9,857 nucleotides of DNA from Alphaproteobacteria bacterium (GTDB lineage: Bacteria; Pseudomonadota; Alphaproteobacteria; RUG11792). How positions within the stretch are numbered: the stretch's first letter is position 1; each line of letters starts with the position of its first letter. A program made the position numbers and the translations under genes. Positions 1 through 5,672 of this stretch are shown here, piece after piece. The notes beneath the pieces were generated by a model, which saw only the letters and a program-made list of their open reading frames with translations, was not told the origin of the DNA and made no database searches. The stretch spans positions 1-9,857 of the forward strand of contig JAFSTL010000017.1 in the NCBI GenBank assembly GCA_017450545.1, written 5' to 3'.

Positions 1-1
1 A

Positions 2-1939
2 GAAAAAAAAGATAATGACAAAAACAGACATACCTTAACTATCAGAAAAGAAGGAATTAGTTATACCATAAATATGGTAGTCAATGGTGAAATAGACGAC
101 ACAAAAGTCACAATAAAGACAGCTAGTTACAGCGATGAAAAATTCAGCGAAATAAGCGACGACATAGAGTTCTTGAAAGAGTTAGCTGCAGACGAGGCAA
201 ACCTCAAGAAGATGAAAGTAATACAAAATGAGGTAAGCATTGATAAAAACGCAATATACGTTCCATATGTTGCAACACAAGTGTTGCATATAATAGAAGA
301 GCTGGACAAATACAATAACGAAGCAGACGTTACTGACCTAGCTGTAATAAATCTGCCAAATGCGAAATTGCTAGACAAAGCGATTGCCCGCATGAGAGAC
401 AATGTGACCGAAAAGGTTGGGATAACGCCTACAAAAAACAAATACAACGAACCGATAATTGAAGCCATAAACAAAGAATATAACGAGATATTTGATAAGC
501 GCGGAGATGAGGGCTATAACGGGGACACAAATAAAAATAATCAAAAATACAAGAAGAAATCACCAAAAGGAAAATATGAACAAGAAGGGCTACAACTTAA
601 AGGGAAGCCAAACACACACATAAAACAAAACGAAATCCAGCTCACAATACACTCAGACAAAAACGGCGCGCAAAACAGGCTACTGCAAATAAGGAAAGCA
701 GCCACAGATCAAATGCTACGAGATCTGATGATGGACAATATAGAAAAATGGGTTGAAATATGTCAAGAAGCCACGGAAGACACCAAAACGGAAACACAGA
801 TGAGCAAGCTGATACAGCAACTAAATAAGGCATTACCTGAAGCAGAGTTAGAAGCAATCAAAGCAAACGAAGCGCAAATACCACAGCTACTAAGGAACAG
901 CAGCGAGTATGAAAAAATACGACAGAGAATAAGGCGCCAGGTGCTAACAAATAAAGGAGTACAAGAGACACTGACTAAGCTGATAACCGAGATACACACC
1001 CAAATGCAAGAATACAATATAAGCGAGGGGATAACAAACTGCAAAACAGAACCAAGATGGAACACGGTAAGAGAGTATATAGAAGCGATTCTAGTTGGGA
1101 TATATGGACGAGGAGCAAACCTGAGCGATGACGAACTAGGACAGAAAACAGGTGATATAACAAGCGGAAGCCTACTCATGGTATATGGATATGATGACAA
1201 AGTTAAAATTTGGAATGCAGAAGATAAACCACAAGCATACGCAATGGAAGAAGATGACGAAAGCGAAACACCTAAAGAGCAACAAGCCCACACGGAAACA
1301 CATGAGAACGAATTTACAATAATATCCGACAAAATGAAAGAGGAAAGAGAACTGATACCACAAAAAATGAATGAACTCAAGATAGAAGGACAAGAAAAAG
1401 ATGAACTGCAAGTAGAATACAATGACAACATAGCGATACAAGAAGCAGAGAAACCAGACAACGAAATTCGAAACAACTACTCGCTGGAGATCAAAAGAGA
1501 AAAAGCCCACAAACCTGACCCTAATGCCAGCCTAAAAATAGAACAAAGAGACGCGATTGAGCTAAGCGAAGAATACAACGAAACACACGAACACAAGCCT
1601 AACAAGGAAGACGACATGTGTGAAGAAGTACCTCTATCGCTACAACAGCGGATAGAGAAGGCAGAAGAACAAGCTAGGACGACTGGCATAAAAATTAACG
1701 AAGACCTGACATCAACAGAACTAAACAACTCAGATAAGACCAAGATAGATAAGGAAATAGAAAAAATGACGGCAAGCGATGTACCAAACGCAGTAGAACA
1801 AACTTTGAGCGAATATAACGAAAAAGTAAACAATGCAACGGAAAATTCACAAAAGAGCGAAATAAGAGAAATACAGAAATTACACTATAAACTTATAAAA
1901 CTACAAGAAAGGATAGGCAACGAAGACAAATTTAAATAA
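2..1939 (+). CDS. Large hydrophilic protein of unknown function, 5' end outside window
   Basis: The frame is open from base 2, so the gene almost certainly begins upstream; the first internal ATG is at 74 (621 residues from there, about 645 visible). I do not recognise the family. Counting from the ATG at 74, residues 1-120 are mixed, 200-380 look the most globular (WVEIC near 226-230, EPRWNTVREYIEAILVGIYG near 326-345), and 385-621 are extremely rich in Glu, Lys, Asn and Gln, probably helical, coiled or disordered. There are no membrane segments in the visible part and only three cysteines. The tripeptide Glu/Lys-Tyr-Asn recurs seven times. The coding strand is strongly A-rich and T-poor, with C preferred over T at third positions and frequent ATA and AGA codons, unlike the other genes here. 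It ends 109 bp before a PAAR-like gene on the same strand, so a role as a secretion-system effector or partner is possible but not shown. Confidence 0.75.
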   Translation, partial: EKKDNDKNRHTLTIRKEGISYTINMVVNGEIDDTKVTIKTASYSDEKFSEISDDIEFLKELAADEANLKKMKVIQNEVSIDKNAIYVPYVATQVLHIIEELDKYNNEADVTDLAVINLPNAKLLDKAIARMRDNVTEKVGITPTKNKYNEPIIEAINKEYNEIFDKRGDEGYNGDTNKNNQKYKKKSPKGKYEQEGLQLKGKPNTHIKQNEIQLTIHSDKNGAQNRLLQIRKAATDQMLRDLMMDNIEKWVEICQEATEDTKTETQMSKLIQQLNKALPEAELEAIKANEAQIPQLLRNSSEYEKIRQRIRRQVLTNKGVQETLTKLITEIHTQMQEYNISEGITNCKTEPRWNTVREYIEAILVGIYGRGANLSDDELGQKTGDITSGSLLMVYGYDDKVKIWNAEDKPQAYAMEEDDESETPKEQQAHTETHENEFTIISDKMKEERELIPQKMNELKIEGQEKDELQVEYNDNIAIQEAEKPDNEIRNNYSLEIKREKAHKPDPNASLKIEQRDAIELSEEYNETHEHKPNKEDDMCEEVPLSLQQRIEKAEEQARTTGIKINEDLTSTELNNSDKTKIDKEIEKMTASDVPNAVEQTLSEYNEKVNNATENSQKSEIREIQKLHYKLIKLQERIGNEDKFK

Positions 1940-1975
1940 AGCGCGACGGGGCTCTGCCATGCTCCGCGCCTTTTC
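1938..1975 (+). terminator. Probable rho-independent terminator after the unknown + strand gene
   Basis: GCGCG at 1941-1945 pairs with CGCGC at 1965-1969. Inside this, GGGC (1949-1952) pairs with GCTC (1961-1964, one G-U pair) around the loop TCTGCCAT, leaving a 3-nt bulge on the left arm. CTTTTC follows the stem. It begins at the stop codon of the upstream gene. The stem is GC-rich but bulged and the T-run is short, hence moderate confidence. Confidence 0.5.
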
Positions 1976-1988
1976 TGGCACAACGAAA

Positions 1989-2017
1989 TTGCGAAAACTC
2001 CAAAATCGATATATATT
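1989..2017 (+). promoter_or_regulatory. Candidate sigma70-type promoter for the PAAR-like gene
   Basis: TTGCGA at 1989-1994 (4 of 6 to TTGACA) is followed after exactly 17 nt by TATATT at 2012-2017 (5 of 6 to TATAAT). Transcription would start near 2024, giving a leader of about 25 nt. The leader shows no clear Shine-Dalgarno sequence before the ATG at 2049. In AT-rich DNA such matches occur by chance, so this is a candidate only. Confidence 0.35.
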
Positions 2018-2048
2018 TTAAAACAGATGCCAGTTTAAATTTCAACAT

Positions 2049-2414
2049 ATGCCAATTGTGGTCAATGGAGCTATATGCAAATGCGCATTTGGAACAAATC
2101 CATCAGCGCTGTTTGTCGCACCTGGAACTATTTTTGCATCAGGGCTGCCGGTTGCGCACATAAGCGATTTTGTTCCAATGTTGAACATAAAGCCATTTGG
2201 AAATTGCATCACCTTATCGAACCCGGTCGTTGCTGCTGCCACTGCGGCTAAATTGGGCACGTTGACACCGATGCCGTGTATACCGATAATCCCAGCACCT
2301 TGGACATCCGCGAAACCGTCCCTCTCAGGTATACTCCACTCAACGTGCAAATGTATGTGCGTATACGGCGGGGTAATTCAAATTATAAATCCTGGTCAAG
2401 TTAGCGTTTTATAG
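2049..2414 (+). CDS. PAAR-like protein (DUF4280 family)
   Basis: A 121-residue protein, the usual length for the DUF4280/PAAR-like family, and complete. Family-typical stretches are visible: the start MPIVVNGAICKCAFGTNPSA, KPFGNC at 48-53, NPVVAAATAAKLGTLTPMPC at 58-77, PAPW at 82-85 and the C-terminal INPGQ at 113-117. It has seven cysteines (10, 12, 53, 77, 100, 102, 104), including a CKCMC cluster. In the wider family such proteins are thought to form the sharpened tip of contractile injection machines (type VI secretion or eCIS spikes) and are often encoded beside effectors. No VgrG, Hcp or sheath gene lies in the window, so the machine is inferred. No signal peptide is expected or seen. 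The ATG at 2049 lacks a good Shine-Dalgarno but is the only start that gives the conserved N-terminus. The gene faces groL convergently across a terminator. Confidence 0.85.
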   Translation: MPIVVNGAICKCAFGTNPSALFVAPGTIFASGLPVAHISDFVPMLNIKPFGNCITLSNPVVAAATAAKLGTLTPMPCIPIIPAPWTSAKPSLSGILHSTCKCMCVYGGVIQIINPGQVSVL

Positions 2415-2427
2415 CATTTTATAATGC

Positions 2428-2460
2428 AAGGACGGCAGAGATACCGTCCCTTATTTTTTT
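2428..2460 (+). terminator. Rho-independent terminator between the convergent PAAR-like gene and groL
   Basis: GGACGG (2430-2435) pairs perfectly with CCGTCC (2444-2449) around the loop CAGAGATA. Flanking AA and TT extend the stem past one mismatch, and the right arm runs into CTTATTTTTTT on the + strand. This is a strong terminator for the PAAR-like gene. Its T-run overlaps the groL stop codon. On the - strand the same stem could help end groESL transcription, but the bases after it are less T-rich. A second small inverted repeat, GCATT-TTAT-AATGC, lies just upstream at 2414-2427. Confidence 0.85.
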
Positions 2461-4099
2461 AGTACATTCCTCCCATGCCACCCATTCCTGGGGCTCCATG
2501 GTTACATGCTTCTTTCGGTTCTGGTTTTTCTGTAATGACGCATTCGGTTGTAAGCAACAATCCTGCTATCGATGCAGCATCCTGCAAAGCTGTGCGAACG
2601 ACTTTCGTCGGATCAACTATTCCTGCTTTAATCATATCCGTATATTCGCCTTTAGACGCATCGTAGCCGTAGTTGTATTCTTTGTTCTCGAGTATCTTCG
2701 AAATTACAACTGAGCCTTCAACGCCCGCGTTATTCGAAATTTGGCGCGCTGGCGCTGTCAGAGCATGACGTATGATGTTGACACCAATCTTCTGGTCTTC
2801 GTTCGCCACATTCAGAGCATCCAGCTTCTCGATCGAGCGCAACAGAGCAACGCCACCGCCCGGGACAACGCCCTCTTCAATCGCGGCTTTCGTCGCATGC
2901 ATAGCATCGTCAACGCGGTCTTTCTTCTCTTTAACCTCAACCTCGGTCGCACCGCCAACACGTATGACAGCAACGCCACCAGCCAGTTTCGCCAAACGCT
3001 CTTTCATCTTCTCGATGTCATAATCAGATGTAGAAGCCTCGATTTGCGCCTTGATTTGATTGCAACGCGCCGTTATGTCATCTTTGCGACCAGCTCCTTC
3101 AACTATTGTCGTGTCGTCTTTCGTGATTGTGACTTTCTTAGCCGAACCAAGCATCGTGATATTGACGTTCTCGAGCTTTATTCCAACATCTTCAGAAATA
3201 AGCGTTCCACCAGTCAGTATTGCAATATCCTCAAGCATCGCTTTTCTTCTGTCTCCGAATCCAGGCGCTTTCACGGCAGCTACTCTTAAGCCACCACGCA
3301 ACTTGTTGACGACCAACGTCGCGAGTGCCTCGCCCTCTATGTCCTCAGCGATTATCAAAAGCGGACGCCCTGATTGCGCAACAGCTTCCAAAACCGGCAA
3401 CATAGGCTGCAATCCGGAGAGCTTCTTCTCATGTATCAAGATGTATGGATTCTCCAACTCGGCCGTCATTTTCTCCGAATTTGTCACAAAGTATGGCGAA
3501 ATGTAACCCTTGTCGAACTGCATACCTTCAACAACGTCAAGTTCCGTTTGGAACGATTTTGCTTCCTCAATCGTAATCACGCCTTCTTTTCCAACTTTGG
3601 ACACAGCATTCGCCAGCATCTCACCGATTTCTTTTTCACCATTCGCAGAAATCGTACCAACTTGCACTATCTCTTCGTTCGTGGACACCGGTTTCGACTT
3701 TTCCTTCAGGAACTTCACCGTAGTATCAACCGCCATATTGATACCGCGCAGCAAATCCATCGGATTCGCACCAGCAACGACAGACTTGATGCCCTCTGTC
3801 AAAATAGCCTGCGCCAAAACAGTCGCGGTTGTCGTTCCATCACCAGCCAGGTCGGAAGTCTTGTTGGCAACCTCCTTGACCATCTGAGCGCCGACGTTCT
3901 CAAACTTGTCGGAAACTTCAACTTCCTTCGCTATGGAAACTCCATCTTTCGTAATCCGCGGTGCGCCGTATGACTTTTCTATCAAAACGTTGCGACCTTT
4001 CGGTCCCATCGTCACTTTAACTGCATTCGCCAGAGTATTCACCCCTTTCAGGATTTGTTCTCTAGCATCTGCACTAAATTTTAATTCTTTTGCAGACAT
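2459..4099 (-). CDS. groL: Chaperonin GroEL (60 kDa, Cpn60)
   Basis: ATP-driven folding chamber subunit that works in the cytoplasm as a double heptameric ring with GroES. The protein is full length at 546 residues (E. coli 548) and is clear family-wide: ITKDGVSIAKE around Asp52, the nucleotide loop AGDGTTTATVLAQA with Asp87, the apical domain in the middle, and Asp398 in RVDDAMHATKAA followed by GVVPGGGVALL. The ATPase residues Asp52, Asp87 and Asp398 are all at the expected numbers. The C-terminus ends in a short GMGGMGGMY tail, as is typical. The start is supported by AAGGAG seven bases before the ATG. It lies 11 bp downstream of groES, and the groES stop codon TAA overlaps this Shine-Dalgarno, which suggests coupled translation. 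It is presumably expressed from the CIRCE-controlled promoter ahead of groES. The sequence style suits an alphaproteobacterium. Confidence 0.98.
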   Translation of the reverse strand: MSAKELKFSADAREQILKGVNTLANAVKVTMGPKGRNVLIEKSYGAPRITKDGVSIAKEVEVSDKFENVGAQMVKEVANKTSDLAGDGTTTATVLAQAILTEGIKSVVAGANPMDLLRGINMAVDTTVKFLKEKSKPVSTNEEIVQVGTISANGEKEIGEMLANAVSKVGKEGVITIEEAKSFQTELDVVEGMQFDKGYISPYFVTNSEKMTAELENPYILIHEKKLSGLQPMLPVLEAVAQSGRPLLIIAEDIEGEALATLVVNKLRGGLRVAAVKAPGFGDRRKAMLEDIAILTGGTLISEDVGIKLENVNITMLGSAKKVTITKDDTTIVEGAGRKDDITARCNQIKAQIEASTSDYDIEKMKERLAKLAGGVAVIRVGGATEVEVKEKKDRVDDAMHATKAAIEEGVVPGGGVALLRSIEKLDALNVANEDQKIGVNIIRHALTAPARQISNNAGVEGSVVISKILENKEYNYGYDASKGEYTDMIKAGIVDPTKVVRTALQDAASIAGLLLTTECVITEKPEPKEACNHGAPGMGGMGGMY

Positions 4100-4110
4100 A
4101 TTTATTCTCC

Positions 4111-4407
4111 TTATTCAAATATTCCCATAATATCTGATTCTTTCATAACCAGATAATCTTTACCTTCGAGTTTTATCTCCGTCCCAGACCATTTGCCAAA
4201 CAAAACCTTGTCGCCAGCCTTCACTTGCAACGGAACAACATCACCTTTCTCGGTCTTCGTTCCATTTCCTACGGCAATAACCAAGCCTTCCATAGGTTTT
4301 TCCTTGGCTGTGTCTGGAATTATAATTCCGCCAGCAGTCTTTTCCTCAGACTCCAAGCGCTCTACCAAAACTCTGTCATATAATGGTTTAAATTTCATTT
4401 TATCCAT
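4111..4407 (-). CDS. groES: Co-chaperonin GroES (10 kDa, Cpn10)
   Basis: The heptameric lid of the GroEL chamber. The 98-residue product from the ATG at 4407 has the whole family pattern: FKPLYDRVLVERLESEEKTA, then GGIIIP in the mobile GroEL-binding loop, the VGNG turn, GDKVLFGKWSGTEIKLEGKD and the C-terminal LVMKESDIMGI. The ATG at 4407 follows AAAGGA with a rather long 12-nt spacer. A second ATG at 4398 (MKFKPLYDRV) is an alternative start with an even longer spacer. A TTG at 4419 is unlikely because it abuts the Shine-Dalgarno and lies inside the CIRCE operator. It is the first gene of a two-gene operon with groL, transcribed from the promoter at 4434-4462. Confidence 0.97.
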   Translation of the reverse strand: MDKMKFKPLYDRVLVERLESEEKTAGGIIIPDTAKEKPMEGLVIAVGNGTKTEKGDVVPLQVKAGDKVLFGKWSGTEIKLEGKDYLVMKESDIMGIFE

Positions 4408-4408
4408 G

Positions 4409-4435
4409 TTAGCAATCAATCCTTTCGAGTGCTAG
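4409..4435 (-). promoter_or_regulatory. CIRCE operator (HrcA binding site) of groESL
   Basis: Read on the - strand: CTAGCACTC, nine bases (GAAAGGATT), GATTGCTAA. The CIRCE consensus is TTAGCACTC-N9-GAGTGCTAA, so each half matches 8 of 9 positions with exact spacing. It begins inside the -10 box, covers the expected transcription start and the AAAGGA ribosome binding site, and ends one base before the groES ATG. By analogy with known CIRCE elements, HrcA repressor should bind here and be released on heat stress. HrcA itself is not in the window. Confidence 0.93.
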
Positions 4436-4462
4436 TCTACAACACATTTTCTCGTCCGTCAA
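4434..4462 (-). promoter_or_regulatory. Sigma70-type promoter of groES-groL
   Basis: On the - strand, TTGACG (4457-4462, 5 of 6 to consensus) is followed after exactly 17 nt by TAGACT (4434-4439, 4 of 6). The predicted start point falls inside the CIRCE element, the usual arrangement for HrcA-repressed operons. No alphaproteobacterial RpoH-type -35/-10 pair was seen. Confidence 0.75.
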
Positions 4463-4463
4463 T

Positions 4464-4485
4464 GGGACTTTTGAAGAAAATTCCC
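4464..4485. repeat. Imperfect 22-bp palindrome upstream of the groESL -35 box
   Basis: GGGA (4464-4467) and TCCC (4482-4485) bracket CTTTT and AAAAT arms around a GAAG centre, giving eight pairs with one mismatch. On the - strand it ends one base before the -35 box. No T-run follows on either strand, so it is not an obvious terminator. It could be an operator or an upstream element; function is unknown. Confidence 0.5.
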
Positions 4486-4503
4486 TCATGGACGTAAATA
4501 TGT

Positions 4504-4542
4504 TTAAAAATACATAATGTAACATACAAATATACGTTATGT
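4504..4542 (-). terminator. Weak, AT-rich terminator candidate after the DUF1015 gene
   Basis: On the - strand, ACATAACGTA (4533-4542) pairs with TACATTATGT (4512-4521), nine of ten positions, around an 11-nt loop, and ATTTTTAAA follows. It lies about 57 bp past the stop of the four-gene operon and before the groESL promoter, where a terminator is expected. The stem has few GC pairs, so it may be weak or may instead be a protein binding site. Confidence 0.45.
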
Positions 4543-4598
4543 TTCATTGAAATCAATATATTGCTTTATAAATGTAAAAATTTTTCATAAATATTTTT

Positions 4599-5672
4599 TC
4601 AAGCAAATTTTCGCACAATAAAACCATCGACAATTTTGGGCTCGAACCACGTGGATGTCGCCGGGAGCTTGTGCCCATTATCGATAACATCAAGAAAATC
4701 AACAATGTTTATGCTTGGAACAAAAATCGCAACAGAAGCATTTCGGTATAGATTAAATATTTGAGCAGAATCATTGGGGGTGATATTGCCTGGCAATGGA
4801 AATACATTTTCTTCATAATTATTCACACCGAAACTGAATTCTATAATATCTTGCTTCACTATATCAAAAATATTTTTGCCATATTCTGACAAGTTTATAT
4901 CTACAGCAAATTTTTCTCCTTGAGGAAAAAGCAAAATCGCCCTCCCCTTGGCTTCATCTTGTGCCCAAATTTGTTCCATAGATCCGACTTGCGAGATTTT
5001 CTCGCGCCAATTTTGAGAAATAGCACCACAAATAAGCCTGTGACAACTTTTTAGAAGAATTGAATTTGCATCAGTCACAGAAATAATCAGCTTAGCTGAA
5101 GTTTTGGAACTAAGCCCGGTGAACATCGAAAACCTGTGATGCCCATCTGCAATGTATAAATGATTAATTTGTTTCAAATTATTTTTGATTTTTTCAATCC
5201 GTATATACTCTGAAACACACCATAATTCGTATAACATTCCATCAATATAGACGCTATTCGTAGGAGGAGTTTGCAGAATATCCCCTACCACAGCATTTAT
5301 CGGAGCTCCATTTTTATAAAAAGTTAACACTGGGCTTGTTTGAATTTTATAATTTTGAAACATGGATTTATAATGTTCTAACTTTTGCGGATGTATGTTT
5401 TCATTCATAAATAAAACAGATTTTTCGTTATAATCAATCTCCCCGATGATTGATGTCACGCGTTTAGAAGCAGACGTTATGCGAAGAACATATAAACTTG
5501 GAGCATTATCAATTTTTGCTATACCTTTATTTATTTGCTCATTTAGATATGTTAAATTATTTCCAGTTTGCTTAACTTTATCATTATTATTCACTACACT
5601 AAAAGACGTTTGTGCATTTGTTTTCCAATAATTTTCTCCAAACCTTATTGCACGGAAGGCATTTATTTGCAT
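4599..5672 (-). CDS. DUF1015 family protein, short divergent form
   Basis: A 357-residue soluble protein of the DUF1015 (COG4198) family, whose biochemical role is not established. The family signature is plain: IADGHHRFSM, with ADGHHR at 175-180, and the C-terminal LPATSTWFEPK at 336-346 followed by GFIVRKF. A block near 86-115 (VLFMNENIHPQKLEHYKSMF) corresponds to the family's usual HE-type segment. It is shorter than typical members (about 400-430), and I cannot find the usual N-terminal PPYDVI-like motif, so the N-terminal half is divergent. The start at 5672 is chosen because AAAGGGAGG lies five bases upstream; the longer reading from 5708 has no such site. It overlaps the symporter gene by 10 bp and is last in the four-gene operon, which points to a job tied to uptake or use of the transported compound. 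DUF1015 genes elsewhere are said to neighbour serine-biosynthesis genes, a weak hint at amino acid metabolism. Confidence 0.85.
   Translation of the reverse strand: MQINAFRAIRFGENYWKTNAQTSFSVVNNNDKVKQTGNNLTYLNEQINKGIAKIDNAPSLYVLRITSASKRVTSIIGEIDYNEKSVLFMNENIHPQKLEHYKSMFQNYKIQTSPVLTFYKNGAPINAVVGDILQTPPTNSVYIDGMLYELWCVSEYIRIEKIKNNLKQINHLYIADGHHRFSMFTGLSSKTSAKLIISVTDANSILLKSCHRLICGAISQNWREKISQVGSMEQIWAQDEAKGRAILLFPQGEKFAVDINLSEYGKNIFDIVKQDIIEFSFGVNNYEENVFPLPGNITPNDSAQIFNLYRNASVAIFVPSINIVDFLDVIDNGHKLPATSTWFEPKIVDGFIVRKFA

Noticed and set aside
763..1476. 237-codon open frame on the - strand opposite the unknown + strand gene, and similar ones at 127-474, 1172-1510 and 1477-1833
   Set aside because: The T-poor coding strand removes stop codons from the antisense strand. 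The products are unnatural Ser/Cys/Phe/Leu-rich strings without domains, and no ribosome binding sites were noted.
1974..2033. Inverted repeat CTGGCA (1975-1980) and TGCCAG (2028-2033)
   Set aside because: Only six pairs over a 47-nt gap; too weak to call a structure or site.
2042..2350. 102-codon - strand frame opposite the PAAR-like gene
   Set aside because: The + strand reading has a complete, recognisable DUF4280 protein with terminator; the antisense product shows no family features.
2741..3973. Long + strand open frames antisense to groL (for example 3374-3973)
   Set aside because: groL is certain on the other strand with full conservation; these are composition shadows.
4408..4419. 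TTG start that would add Met-Ile-Ala-Asn to GroES
   Set aside because: It abuts the AAAGGA site with no spacer and lies within the CIRCE operator; the ATG at 4407 is far more likely.
4554..4563. Perfect 10-bp palindrome CAATATATTG between operons
   Set aside because: Short AT palindromes are common in such AT-rich spacer DNA; nothing else supports a role.
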